Source: Roseateles sp. (GTDB lineage Bacteria; Pseudomonadota; Gammaproteobacteria; Burkholderiales; Burkholderiaceae_C). Taken from it: a stretch of DNA of 64,000 nt. The notes below the pieces were generated by a model. It ran no database searches. It had not been told where the DNA came from and saw nothing but the letters and a program-made list of their open reading frames with translations. This document shows, piece by piece, positions 52,901 to 63,200 of the stretch; position 1 is the stretch's first letter, and each line of letters starts with the position of its first letter. The translations under genes were made by a program, and so were the position numbers. The DNA is taken from the NCBI RefSeq assembly GCF_019237615.1, contig NZ_JAFAGT010000092.1, positions 1-64,000 on the forward strand. Direction: 5' to 3'.

Positions 52901-55030
52901 ATGAAGACATGGACCCAAGCGCTGGCCGGCCTGTTGCTGGCGGCCTTGCTGCAGCCCGCCTGGAGCGCGCCGGTGGAGGATGGCTACGACCTGTGGCTGC
53001 GCTACCGCGCGCTGCCGGCGGCGGGCCAGGCCCGGGTGATGGCGCAGGCGCGTGGCATCGTGCATGCACAGCCGGCATCGCCGACGCTGCAGGCCGCCGT
53101 GGCCGAGTTGAAGCGCGGCGTGGCCGGGCTGGCGGGGCGGGAGCCGGCGGCCCTGGCCCGGCCGGCGGACGGGACGCTGCTGCTGGTCACGCCGGCCAGC
53201 GCGCCGGCCGGTGTCGACCTGCCCTGGGAGGCGCTGGGCCGTGAGGGCTATGCGCTACGCAGCCTGAGGCTGGACGGCCGGGCCGTGACGCTGATCGCGG
53301 CCAACACCGACATGGGCCTGCTCTACGGCAGCTTCGCCTGGCTGCGCGCGGCGCAGACGGGCGCCGACCTGTCCCGGCTGGAGCAGCGCTCCGCGCCCCG
53401 GGTCGGACTGCGCCTGCTCAACCATTGGGACAACCTGGACCGCACGGTGGAGCGGGGCTATGCCGGCGCGTCGATCTGGGACTGGTGGAAGCTGCCCGAC
53501 ATCCGCGACGCGCGCTATGTCGACTACGCGCGCGCCAACGCGTCGCTGGGGTTGAACGGCACGGTGCTGAACAACGTCAACGCCAAGGCCGAGTCGCTGA
53601 CGCGGCCATGGCTGGCCAAGGCGGCGGCACTGGCCGAGGTGCTCCGGCCCTATGGCATCAAGGTCTGGCTGTCGGCGCGCTTCTCGGCGCCGGTGGAACT
53701 GGGCGGGCTGAAGACGGCCGACCCGCTGGACCCGGCCGTGCGCGCCTGGTGGAAGGCCAAGGCGGACGAGATCTACACGCTGATCCCGGACTTCGGTGGC
53801 TTGCTCGTCAAGGCCAATTCCGAGGGCCAGCCGGGGCCCCAGGACTATGGCCGCGACCATGCCGACGGCGCCAACATGCTGGCCGAGGCGCTCAAGCCGC
53901 ATGGCGGCCTCGTCATGTGGCGGGCCTTCGTCTACTCGCCGGATGCGAGCGACCGGGCGGCCCAGGGCCATGCCGAGTTCCAGCCGCTGGACGGCCGATT
54001 CGCGGACAACGTCATCGTGCAGGTCAAGAACGGGGCCATCGACTTCCAGCCCCGCGAGCCCTTCCACCCGCTGTTCGGCGCGATGCCCCGGACGCCGCTG
54101 GCGCTGGAGCTGCAGATCACCAAGGAGTACCTGGGCTTCTCCACCCACCTTGTCTACCTGGGCCCGCTGTTCGAGGAGGTGCTGCGCGCCGACACGCGCG
54201 CGAAGCCCGAGGGCGCGACGGTGGCGGCGCGGGTGGTGGCGATGGCCGGCGTCGCCAACATCGGCAGTGACCGCAACTGGTGCGGCTCGCACTTCGACTG
54301 CGCCAACTGGTACGCCTTCGGCCGCATGGCCTGGGACCCGGGCCTGGCGTCAGGCGACGTGGCCCGCGAATGGGCGCGGCAGACCTTCAGCAGCGCGCCG
54401 CGCGCCGTAGACACCATCGCCACGATGATGACGGCGTCGCGCGAGATGGTGGTCGACTACATGACGCCGCTGGGCCTGCACCACCTGATGGGCACCGGCC
54501 ACCACCACGGCCCCGCACCCTGGGTGGACAACCTGGAGCGGGCCGACTGGAACCCGGTCTACTTCCATCGCGCCGGCCGTGACGGCATAGGCTTCGACCG
54601 CTCGCCGCGCGGCAGCAACGCCGTGGCGCAGTACACGCCCGACTGGGCGGCGCGCCTGGCCCGGCCGCAGACCACGCCCGAGGCCTGGCTGCTGTGGTTC
54701 CACCATCTGCCGTGGGACCATGGGATGGCCTCGGGCCGAACGCTGTGGGCCGAGCTGGTTGCCCACTACGACCGCGGTGTCGCCGGCGTGGGCGCCCTGC
54801 GCGCGCAATGGGCCGGCCTGCGCGGCGACATCGACGCCCGGCGCCACGCAGAGGTGGCGGCCTACCTGGCCGTGCAGGAGCAGGAGGCGCTGTGGTGGCG
54901 CGATGCCTGCATCGCCTACTTCCAGTCCGTGTCGGGCCTGTCGCTGCCGGCGGGCGTGCGGCCCCCGGCGCAGCCACTGGAGGCCTACAAGGCGCTGCGT
55001 TTCAATTTCGCCCCGGGACGTGGCGGTTGA
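52901..55030 (+). CDS. GH67 alpha-glucuronidase
   Basis: A 709-residue exported alpha-glucuronidase that frees (methyl)glucuronic acid from aldouronates. A signal peptide (QALAGLLLAALLQPAWSA) precedes an N-terminal domain, the TIM barrel (GLRLLNHWDNLDRTVERGYAG) and a helical C-terminal domain. Catalytic motifs are VKANSEGQPGP with the general acid Glu and QVKNGAIDFQPREPF with the Asp and Glu base pair. ATG at 52901 follows CAGGAG. Divergent from the MFS gene across O4. Confidence 0.93.
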   Translation: MKTWTQALAGLLLAALLQPAWSAPVEDGYDLWLRYRALPAAGQARVMAQARGIVHAQPASPTLQAAVAELKRGVAGLAGREPAALARPADGTLLLVTPASAPAGVDLPWEALGREGYALRSLRLDGRAVTLIAANTDMGLLYGSFAWLRAAQTGADLSRLEQRSAPRVGLRLLNHWDNLDRTVERGYAGASIWDWWKLPDIRDARYVDYARANASLGLNGTVLNNVNAKAESLTRPWLAKAAALAEVLRPYGIKVWLSARFSAPVELGGLKTADPLDPAVRAWWKAKADEIYTLIPDFGGLLVKANSEGQPGPQDYGRDHADGANMLAEALKPHGGLVMWRAFVYSPDASDRAAQGHAEFQPLDGRFADNVIVQVKNGAIDFQPREPFHPLFGAMPRTPLALELQITKEYLGFSTHLVYLGPLFEEVLRADTRAKPEGATVAARVVAMAGVANIGSDRNWCGSHFDCANWYAFGRMAWDPGLASGDVAREWARQTFSSAPRAVDTIATMMTASREMVVDYMTPLGLHHLMGTGHHHGPAPWVDNLERADWNPVYFHRAGRDGIGFDRSPRGSNAVAQYTPDWAARLARPQTTPEAWLLWFHHLPWDHGMASGRTLWAELVAHYDRGVAGVGALRAQWAGLRGDIDARRHAEVAAYLAVQEQEALWWRDACIAYFQSVSGLSLPAGVRPPAQPLEAYKALRFNFAPGRGG

Positions 55031-55044
55031 GGTGTCTACAAATA

Positions 55045-55058
55045 TGATTGCGCAAACA
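55045..55058. promoter_or_regulatory. LacI-type operator O5 (weaker)
   Basis: TGATTGCGCAAACA, with half sites TGATTGC and TGTTTGC, lies 26 bases before the LacI-family gene. It is more diverged than the other sites and may serve weak autoregulation. Confidence 0.4.
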
Positions 55059-55084
55059 ACCACACCACCACCAGAGGGACCCCT

Positions 55085-56173
55085 TTGAAGCCAACCGCAC
55101 GTGCTGGACGCAGCACCAAGGTCGCCACCATTGCCGATGTGGCCAAGCTGGCCGGGGTGTCGCCCATGACGGTGTCGCGGGTCATCAACGGTGAGCAGAA
55201 CGTGCGCCCGGGCACGCGCGAGAAGGTGCAGGCCGCCGTCGCCGAGCTGAACTACATGCCCAACCAGGCGGCGCGCCACCTTGCCGGCTCCGAGCCCATA
55301 CGCATCGGCATGCTCTACATCGACCCGAGCGCCGGCTATCTGAACGAGTTCCTCATCGGCCTCCTGAACAAGGCCAGCCTGCGCCATGTGCAGTTGGTCG
55401 TGCAGCGCTGCGACGCCCCGCGCGACGGCGAAGAGAAGCCCGTGGCCGAGATGATCGCCAACGGCATCGACGGACTGATCCTGCCGCCGCCGTTCTGCGA
55501 TTCGCAGCCGCTGCTCAAGCTCATCGCCGAGACCGACACGCCGGCCGTCGTCGTGTCCAGCGGCGTGCCGCCCGCAAGCCTCTGCGCCGTCGGCATCGAC
55601 GACTACCAGGCCGCCTACGAGATGACGCGTCACCTGCTGAACCTGGGCCACCATCGCCTGGGCTTCATCATCGGCGACCCCTACCAGAGCAGCAGCGCGC
55701 GCCGACTCGCCGGCTTCCACGCGGCGATGGCCGATGCGGGCCTGAACATCGAGGAGGAGGAGGTCGTCGCCCAGGGCATGTTCACCTACCGCTCCGGCCT
55801 GGACGCGGCCGAGGTCCTGCTGTCGCAGGAGCGTCGCCCGACGGCCATCTTCGCGAGCAATGACGACATGGCCGCGGCCACCGTCGCCATCGCCCACCGC
55901 CTGGGCCTGGACGTGCCCAGCGACCTGACCGTCGTCGGCTTCGACGATGCGCCGCTGGCGACGACGATCTGGCCCGAACTGACCACCGTGCGCCAGCCCA
56001 TCATGGAGATGGCCGGCGCCGCGGTGGACCTGCTGGTGCGCCACATCCGCGCGCGCCGCACCGGAGAGCCTCTGCCCTGCGAGCATGAGCTCAAGGACTT
56101 CGAACTGGTCCGACGCCAGTCCGACGCCGCACCACGCCTGCGCCCCCCCTCGCGCATCGGCGGCGCAGCCTGA
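55085..56173 (+). CDS. LacI-family regulator of the xylan locus
   Basis: A 362-residue LacI/GalR regulator starting at TTG: the HTH and hinge helix (VATIADVAKLAGVSPMTVSRVINGEQNVRPGTREKV, PNQAARHLAG) precede a periplasmic-binding-like effector domain with IFASNDDMAAATV and VVGFDDAPLA. It should bind the RCGCTAYCAT sites around the locus and respond to a xylose- or glucuronate-derived ligand. No other regulator is encoded in the xylan part. It is followed by uronate dehydrogenase after 25 bases. Confidence 0.9.
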   Translation: MKPTARAGRSTKVATIADVAKLAGVSPMTVSRVINGEQNVRPGTREKVQAAVAELNYMPNQAARHLAGSEPIRIGMLYIDPSAGYLNEFLIGLLNKASLRHVQLVVQRCDAPRDGEEKPVAEMIANGIDGLILPPPFCDSQPLLKLIAETDTPAVVVSSGVPPASLCAVGIDDYQAAYEMTRHLLNLGHHRLGFIIGDPYQSSSARRLAGFHAAMADAGLNIEEEEVVAQGMFTYRSGLDAAEVLLSQERRPTAIFASNDDMAAATVAIAHRLGLDVPSDLTVVGFDDAPLATTIWPELTTVRQPIMEMAGAAVDLLVRHIRARRTGEPLPCEHELKDFELVRRQSDAAPRLRPPSRIGGAA

Positions 56174-56198
56174 CCGCGGCCCGTCGAGGGCCTTTTTC

Positions 56199-57026
56199 AT
56201 GACGCCACTCTCTGCCCCCCGCTTCAAGCGCCTCCTCCTCACCGGCGCCGCCGGCAACCTGGGCCGCGTGCTGCGGCCGCGCATGAAGCGCTACTGCGAC
56301 GTGCTGCGCCTGTCCGACATCGCCCCCATGGACCCGGCCGGCGCCGGCGAGGAGGTGGTGCAGGCGCCGCTGCAAGACCTGGCCGCGATGCAGGCACTGC
56401 TGAAGGATGTGGACGGCGTGCTGCACTTCGGCGGCGTCTCCGTCGAGAAGCCCTTTGACGTCGTGCTGCCCGCCAACATCGTCGGTGCCTACAACGTCTA
56501 CGAGGCGGCGCGCCAGCGTGGTGTCAAGCGCATCGTCTTCGCCAGCTCCCACCACGTGATCGGCTTCTACAGCCAGGGCGAGACGCTGACGCCGCAGTCC
56601 GCGCCGCGACCGGACAGCTATTACGGCCTGTCCAAGGCCTTCGGCGAGAACCTGGCGCAGTTCTATTTCGACCGCTACGGCATGGAGACGGTGTCGCTGC
56701 GCATAGGCTCCAGCTGGCCCATGCCGGCGGACCGCCGCATGCTGTCGAGCTGGCTCAGCTACGACGACCTGGAGCGCCTCGTCGTCGCCGCCTTGAGCGC
56801 GCCGATCGTCGGCCACAGCGTCATCTACGGCGTGAGCGACAACCGCTCGACCTGGTGGGACAACAGCATGTCCAGGCACATCGGCTTCCGGCCCGAGGAC
56901 AGCTCCGAGCGCTGGCGCGCCGAGCTCGAAGCCGTCCAGCCCTACGTGGACCCCAGCCGCCCCGAGCTGCGCTGCCAGGGCGGCCAGTTCGTCACGCAGG
57001 GCCCCTTCGAGAAAGCCCCCGAATGA
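56199..57026 (+). CDS. udh: Uronate dehydrogenase
   Basis: A 275-residue short-chain dehydrogenase: Rossmann motif TGAAGNLGRVLRPRM, ASSHHVIGFY and YYGLSKAFGE (catalytic Tyr-x3-Lys), with SLRIGSSWP, matching NAD-dependent uronate dehydrogenases that oxidise glucuronate or galacturonate to the aldarolactone. Its end overlaps the lactonase ATG by four bases. It processes the acid released by GH67 and GH115. Confidence 0.87.
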   Translation: MTPLSAPRFKRLLLTGAAGNLGRVLRPRMKRYCDVLRLSDIAPMDPAGAGEEVVQAPLQDLAAMQALLKDVDGVLHFGGVSVEKPFDVVLPANIVGAYNVYEAARQRGVKRIVFASSHHVIGFYSQGETLTPQSAPRPDSYYGLSKAFGENLAQFYFDRYGMETVSLRIGSSWPMPADRRMLSSWLSYDDLERLVVAALSAPIVGHSVIYGVSDNRSTWWDNSMSRHIGFRPEDSSERWRAELEAVQPYVDPSRPELRCQGGQFVTQGPFEKAPE

Positions 57027-57985
57027 AGATCGCCTTCACGCCCAACGCGCGTCGCCCCGACCCGGCCATCGAGGTGCTGGACGAGGCCTTCCTGCCGCTG
57101 CGCCTGTTCGCCGCCGGCGTCGAGCAGCTCGCCACCGACCTGGCCTGGGCCGAGGGGCCGGTGTGGTTCGGCGACGGCCGCTATCTGCTGGTCTCCGACA
57201 TCCCCAACAACCGCATCCTGCGCTGGGACGAGACGACGGGCGCCGTCAGCGAGTTCCGCAAGCCGAGCAACAACGCCAACGGCCATGTGCGCGATGCCTC
57301 TGGCCGCCTCGTCAGCTGCGAGCACCTGACGCGGCGCATCACGCGCACCGAGTACGACGGTCGCGTCACCGTGCTGGCAGACCGTCATGAGGGCCGGCGC
57401 CTGAACTCTCCCAACGACATCACCTGCGCCGCCGATGGCAGCCTGTGGTTCAGCGATCCGCTGTTCGGCATCGCCAGCGACTTCGAGGGCGAGAAGGCCG
57501 AGTCGGAGCTGGCCCAGGGCGTCTACCGCATCGATGGCGCGACGGGCGCGCTGACGCTGCAGCTCGACGACCTGCAAGGCCCCAACGGCCTGGCCTTCAG
57601 CCCGGACGGCCGCGTGCTCTACGTCATCGAAAGCCGCGCGCGGCCGCATCGGCTGATCTGGGCCTACGACGTGGACGGCGCCCGCCTGGGCAACAAGCGC
57701 CTGCTCATCGACGCCGGCGGCCCGGGCGCCTTCGACGGCATGGCCGTGGACGTGCAGGGCAACCTCTGGTGCGGCTTCGGCAGCGACGGCAGCGCGGGCG
57801 CCGACCCGTCCCGGCTGGACGGGGTGCGCGTCTACAGCGCCGAGGGCAAGGCCCTGGCCCACATCCACCTGCCCGAGCGCTGCGCCAACCTCTGCTTCGG
57901 TGGCGCCAAGGGCAACCGCCTGTTCATGGCGAGCACGCATTCGCTGTACGCGCTGTATGTGAACACGCGAGGCGCAGTGGCCTGA
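57023..57985 (+). CDS. SMP-30/gluconolactonase-family lactonase
   Basis: A 320-residue six-bladed propeller lactonase: DLAWAEGPVWFGDGRYLLVSDIPNNRILRW, the metal Glu in AEGP, RLNSPNDITCAADGSLWFSDP, GPNGLAFSPDG and DGMAVDVQGNLWCGFGS. It opens sugar-acid lactones; overlap with uronate dehydrogenase suggests aldarolactone, though xylonolactone is also possible. Confidence 0.87.
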   Translation: MKIAFTPNARRPDPAIEVLDEAFLPLRLFAAGVEQLATDLAWAEGPVWFGDGRYLLVSDIPNNRILRWDETTGAVSEFRKPSNNANGHVRDASGRLVSCEHLTRRITRTEYDGRVTVLADRHEGRRLNSPNDITCAADGSLWFSDPLFGIASDFEGEKAESELAQGVYRIDGATGALTLQLDDLQGPNGLAFSPDGRVLYVIESRARPHRLIWAYDVDGARLGNKRLLIDAGGPGAFDGMAVDVQGNLWCGFGSDGSAGADPSRLDGVRVYSAEGKALAHIHLPERCANLCFGGAKGNRLFMASTHSLYALYVNTRGAVA

Positions 57986-57999
57986 GGCCTGCCTGCCGC

Positions 58000-58374
58000 T
58001 CAGGCCGTGAGGTGGTGCCAGGTGGCCTTGTCTTCGAGGAAGTAGTCCTTGGCCGGCGGCTCGACGGCCTCGCCTTCGAAGAGACCGGCGGGGAACCCGC
58101 AGGCCTTGGGCATGCGCGCGTCCAGCGTGTAAACATGCGAGCCGCAGGTCCTGCAGAAGGCGCGCTGCAGGTTGGCGGTCGGGTTGAAGCGGGTGAGTCC
58201 GTCGGGGTTGTCGATGACGACTTGTTCGTGCGGCGCCGTGATCCAGGTGGTGAAGGCGGCGCCGCTCAGGCGGCGGCATTCTCCGCAGTGGCAGTTGACC
58301 GGGCGGCCCAGGGGGCGTGGTGCCGTGACGGATACGGCACCACAGAAGCAGGAACCACGCGCGAGCTGGGTCAT
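58000..58374 (-). CDS. GFA-family (Gfa-like) zinc protein
   Basis: A 124-residue member of the GFA superfamily: GSCFCGAVSV, NCHCGECRRLSGAAFTTW and FCRTCGSHVY bind zinc through Cys clusters. Members relate to glutathione-dependent formaldehyde-activating enzyme, though for most the reaction is unknown. ATG at 58374 was chosen as the family start. Convergent with the lactonase. Formaldehyde from methyl-glucuronate breakdown is a possible link. Confidence 0.82.
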   Translation of the reverse strand: MTQLARGSCFCGAVSVTAPRPLGRPVNCHCGECRRLSGAAFTTWITAPHEQVVIDNPDGLTRFNPTANLQRAFCRTCGSHVYTLDARMPKACGFPAGLFEGEAVEPPAKDYFLEDKATWHHLTA

Positions 58375-58464
58375 GGGCAGGCGGGCATTCGTAGAGGTGG
58401 TGCCGGGCACTATGCCCGTTCGACGTTGCGCCAACCGAAAGTCAGACCCCGCAGGGCAGGGCGT

Positions 58465-58800
58465 CTAGGCCTGCCACACCGCATAGCCCGCCTCGCGCAG
58501 ACCGATGGCCAGTTCCACCTCCATCTCGCAGGCCGCGGCATAGGGCATGGGGTTGTAGACCTCGTAGAGCTCCGGCAGCAGGCGCACGCCGTACTTCAGC
58601 ACGAAGCGGTTGGCCTGCACGCCGGCCATGTGGCGGTCGAATCGCAGGTCGGGGTCCAGGCCGGTCATGCCGACGTAGACGCAGGGCTTGACGATGTCGT
58701 GCTGCGGGTTGGCCTTGCGGAACGCGGGCTCGTTCCATACGCGCTCCGACAGCAGCACGACATAGACATGGTGGTGGCTGCGGGCGGGACGGCGTGGCAT
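58465..58800 (-). CDS. GIY-YIG nuclease-like protein
   Basis: A 111-residue protein with a GIY-YIG-like pattern: HHHVYVVLLS as the first strand, CVYVGMTGLDPDLRFDRHMAG as the second with Arg, and MEVELAIGLREAGYAVWQA with the Glu. Related small proteins are often named GIY-YIG nuclease family. The start at 58800 precedes the conserved strand by 11 residues. Confidence 0.65.
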   Translation of the reverse strand: MPRRPARSHHHVYVVLLSERVWNEPAFRKANPQHDIVKPCVYVGMTGLDPDLRFDRHMAGVQANRFVLKYGVRLLPELYEVYNPMPYAAACEMEVELAIGLREAGYAVWQA

Positions 58801-58921
58801 GAGGGCCGGATTGTCGGCCGGGTGTGCAAAGAAACGCGACTGCCCGTCAACCGTGCCGGTGTCGGCCCGTTCTAGGAACACCGGCGGCGAATACCGCCAC
58901 TTCCACAACGGCAAGACCACC

Positions 58922-59113
58922 ATGACCACGCTGACACTCACCTTCAACGGCCCTCCCAGCCAGGCTCGCCAGGCGCTGGGCGGGCTGCTGCAGCGCTTTC
59001 GCTCGGCCTACTTCGTCGAGCGCGGCAACAACGAATACGCGGTGACGGCCGACGACGCGACCGCGGCGGAACTCGCCAAGCAGCCGCTGTGGTCGGCACA
59101 GGCGCAGCGCTGA
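58922..59113 (+). CDS. Small hypothetical protein
   Basis: A 63-residue protein (TLTLTFNGPPSQARQALGGLL, FRSAYFVERGNNEYAVTADDATAAELAKQPLW) with even amino-acid composition and a protein-like alternation of strands and helices. No family recognised. The ribosome site is weak. Confidence 0.45.
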   Translation: MTTLTLTFNGPPSQARQALGGLLQRFRSAYFVERGNNEYAVTADDATAAELAKQPLWSAQAQR

Positions 59114-59119
59114 GCGCTG

Positions 59120-59530
59120 CCGGCCCGCGCGCCGACCCCAGTCGGCCGCCAGCGACAGGGTGCGGGCATCGCGCGCCAGCCGCCGGCGGCCGTCCGCCTG
59201 CCGGCGACAGACCATGAGGCGGTGGCCGGCCAGCCGCGTGGGGGCTCCGCCAGCCCGCGGCGTCACGGATAGCGACTCCCGGCAGCGCGTGTACGCCATG
59301 TCGCCCAGGACGACGATCTCCTGAGACTCGCTGCGGCAATCGATCAGCCTGTCCCGGCGGGTGCGGCCGAAGGCGTCGATGCAGCCGCCCCGGCCCAGGG
59401 CCCCCCGGCCCCGATTGAGAAACACCATGTCGCCCGTCGGCGACGCGAGCAGGCGGGCCGGGTCGCCCGCGTTCACGGCAACTGTTCGGCTGACGTGCGG
59501 GTCGCGCAGGGTCCGTGCATCGGATGGCAT
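59120..59530 (-). pseudogene. SgcJ/EcaC (DUF4440)-like gene, apparently decayed
   Basis: The frame from ATG 59530 (after GGAG) reads like SnoaL/SgcJ-type NTF2 folds: GDMVFLNRGRGALGRG, RSESQEIVVLGDMAYTRCRESLSVTPRAGGAP and GHRLMVCRRQADGRRRLARDA. The usual stop after this strand is missing and the frame runs on antisense through the neighbouring small gene to 58847, and several core positions are altered. It is probably a degrading copy. Confidence 0.5.
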
Positions 59531-60200
59531 GGGCGGCTCCGTTCCGTGAACGCGCGTCGTCAGTCGTTGCGTCACGGCGTGTCCACGACGCCGCGACAGG
59601 GCAGGCTGGCGCCCGTCGACGGCGGCGCCACCGTCGCGGCGGAGATGCCGCCAGGGCGTCCGGCTCGTCGACGCGCCGCCGCGCCAGTTCATCGTCGCCC
59701 GGCGGCGCGTTGCAGCGCCCGGCGTGCAGATCGTGCCTTCCGGCTTCGAGCTTGGCGGCCATCGTCCATGAAGCGCTCCAGGTCAAGCGCGGTCAGGTCG
59801 AGATGGCCCGGGCTGTCGAAGCAGTCCTGGGCGCGCAGCCGCCCTATCGCCGGCGCCCCCCCAGCGGCTTCGGTGGCCCGCCGGTGCCACAGGTCAGGGA
59901 CGGGATGGCGTTGCTGCGCCAGACGTGGCCCGGCTGCGGCCCGGTCGACATCGGCTGGAAGGGAAGTGCTGTGTGCCTGCGTCGTGCGAAAGGCGGGCCG
60001 GAAGGGCGCTCGGCCCGTGGGAAATTGTGAGCGTTACCCAGGAGGCCGCCAAGCCGCCGTGCCCTGAACGCGCTTTCGGGCGACATGACGAACGTAACTC
60101 AGGGGCTACCCTTGTTGACGCTCCGAGAGTGGCCACGTAAATTCAAATGTGCGCGCTACCATTTTGTAGTGAAGCGTCATAAAACCAAACAGGAGACGAG
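59531..60200. other. Long leader region of the TonB receptor
   Basis: About 670 bases without a recognisable gene. The right part holds operator O6 (60148-60161), 39 bases before the receptor start, and a weaker similar site at 60026-60039 (TGTGAGCGTTACCC). The left part has open frames with no protein character. Confidence 0.45.
60148..60161. promoter_or_regulatory. LacI-type operator O6
   Basis: TGTGCGCGCTACCA, followed by TTTTG, lies just upstream of the TonB receptor gene. The right half and the TTTTG tail are identical to O4. Confidence 0.65.
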
Positions 60201-63200
60201 ATGAGCAAGAGCTATTCGCGGCCTAGCGGTCGCACCCGCCTGAACGGACAGCTGGCCCTGGGCACCACGCTGCTGGCGGGCCTGATCGCGCAGGCCTACG
60301 CGCAGACGCCGGCGCAGCCGTCCAAGGAGCAGCTGGACACCGTCGTCGTCACCGGCATCCGCGCGTCGCTGGAAAGCTCGGCCAACGCGAAGAAGAACGC
60401 GGTGGGCTTCATCGACTCGATCAGTGCCGAGGACATGGGCAAGTTCCCGGACAGCAATATTGCAGAGTCCATCTCGCGCATCCCCGGCGTCACGCTGACG
60501 CGCGAAATCACCGGCGAGGGCCTGCAGATCCAGATCCGCGGCCTGGGCACCAACTTCACGCGCATCCTGCTCAATGGTGCGCCCGTGGCCTCTGCCTCGA
60601 CCGGCCGGGTCGACTCGGGCAGCGCCAACCGTGAAGTCGACATGGACTTCCTGCCCGGCGAACTCTTCAGCCGCGTGACCGTCATCAAGAGCCCCACCGC
60701 CTCCATGCTGGAGGGTGGCGCCGCCGGTATCGTCGACATGCGCAGCGCCCGTCCCTTCGACCGAAAGGGCTTCCGCAGCGCCTTCACGCTGACCGGCACC
60801 AAGAACCAGCAGGCCGACAAATGGGGCAACCGCGGCTCGGCCCTGGTCAGCAACACCTGGGACAACACCTTCGGCGTGCTGGCCGGCGTGGCCTGGGCGA
60901 CCAACAAGGTCAAGACCACCGGCTTCGAGTCCATCGGCTGGACCAACGCCAACCTGCTGGCCACGCAGAGCAGCAGCCCCACGCGCAACAACACCGGCGG
61001 CGGCAACTGGACCATCCCCACCAGCGTGCCCGCCAACGCCGGCAACGGCCTGACGACCGGCGCCGTCATCGACGAGGCCTTCCTGCTGGCCAAGAACCCC
61101 GGCCTGAGCATCACGCAGATCGACAACGCCCTCATCCCGCGCCTGGGCCGTGCCATGGTGGCCGAGGGCAGCCGCGACCGCCAGAACGCCATCCTGTCGG
61201 TCGAGGCCCGCCCCAACAGCTCGGTGCAGCTCTACGTCGACGCCATCTACGGCCACAAGAAGAACGAGTTCGAGCGCAGTGACATGAACTGGGTGGGCCG
61301 CAACGGCTCGGCCATCCCCATCAACATGCAGGTGGACCGCAGCGACTGCAGCAACGGCTGCGTCGTCACCAAGGGCACCTTCGCCAACTCGCAGTACTTC
61401 CTCGAGTACCGGCCCTATGTCGAGGACACCAAGTTCCAGAGCATCAACCCCGGCCTCAAGCTGAAGATCACCGACGCGATCGGCGTCGACGTGCAAGCGA
61501 ACGCGACGCGCAGCAACTTCCACCGCCAGTCGCCCACGGTGCTGTTCCAGACCGTGCTGGGCTCGGGCATCACGACCGAGTACGACAACACCAGCGGCGT
61601 CCCCATCCTGAAGGCCACCAACACCCTCACCGGCGCGACGGACATCCTGAACACGCCCAGCGCCTTCGGCTGGAACGGTGGCCGCGTCAACGTGCAGGAG
61701 GAAAAGCGCCAGGTCCGCACCTCGGGCCTGCGCGGCGCCATCGACATCGACGCCGACGTCGTCGACATCAAGTTCGGAGGCGCCTACGACAACGTGTCGC
61801 GCCGCATCGAGTCGCTGAACAACGACAACTACTGGTCCAACATCGTCTGCGGCCGCAACCTCAACGTCTTCCTGCCCGGACCCAACACGACCAACAAGAA
61901 CGGCTGCAATGGCACCGGCACCGCCGGCTCGGCCGCGGCCGACTACCCCGGCTACGGCACCGGCTACACGGCCGGCGCGACGACGCCGCTGCAGTACCTG
62001 GGCTCGGCCATCCCGAACTCGGCCGTGCCGGGCTATCTGTCGGCCAACTCGCGCGGCTTCGTCGCGCTGGACTGGGCCCGCTTTGCCAAGGACTCCAACT
62101 ACGCCGCCGCCCACGAGACCGCCGTGCCCGGCACCGGCGGCACCAACACCGGCGTGAACCCGGGCTTCTTCCAGGAGAAGGTGACGTCGATCTTCACCGA
62201 GGTGAACGGCGAGACCAAGCTGCTCGGCAACAACCTGCGCTACAACGCCGGCATGCGTTTCGCCACGACCGAGCAGACCTTCGCGTCGCTCAGCACGCCG
62301 GCCGATCCGCGCAACACCACGCTGGCCGACGGCGGCCGCTACCCGACGCCGGTGGTGGAAAGCCTGACGACGACGACCTACAGCAACTTCCTGCCGTCCG
62401 GCAGCCTGGCCTACAACATCCGTCCCGACCTGCTGGCCCGGGCCTCTATGTCCAAGACCATCACGCGCGCCGATCCCACGTCGCTGCGCGCGCTGACGGC
62501 CAGCTTCACCGACCCGTCGGCGCAGAACGGCACGCTGACCAACCCGGACCTCAAGCCCTACCAGTCCAAGAACACCGACCTGGGCATCGAGTGGTACACG
62601 GGCCGTGAGGGCTATGTCGCGCTGGCCTGGTTCAAGAAGAACATCACCGGCTTCACCGCAACCAAGACCTTCAACGTGCCGTTCGGCACCCTGAACCAGT
62701 ACGGCATCAACTGGACCAACGGCCTGACCCGCGACCAGCGCACCAACCTCTACAAGAGCGCGGGCCTGCCCGTGCCGGCCGACCTGGATTCCCTGCCGTC
62801 CGCGGCCGACCTGGCCAAGATCAACGCGCTGCCCATCGTGCTGTCACAGACGCAGAACACGACGGACGCGCTGAACATCAAGGGCCTGGAGTTCACGGTG
62901 CAGCAGCCGCTGGACATGCTGACGTCCTACCTGAAGGGCTTCGGCGTCAGTGCCAACTACACCAAGGTCAAGCAGTCCGGCGCCAACGTGGCCATCGGCG
63001 TGCCGCCCTACACCTACAACCTGGCGGCCTACTACGAAGGTCGTTTCGGTGGCTTCCGCGTGACGAAGAACTTCACCAAGGGCACGCAGTCCAGCGGTAC
63101 CGGCCAGAACGGCATCACGGCCGCTGCCTTCTACGGCATGGACTACGCCCAGGTGGACTTCACGTCCCGCCTGAACCTCGGCGAGATCATGGGCGCGGCC

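Noticed and set aside
59594-60067. Protein-coding gene left of the TonB receptor
   Set aside because: The Arg/Pro/Ala-rich translations of all frames lack any domain and the interval carries operator sites.
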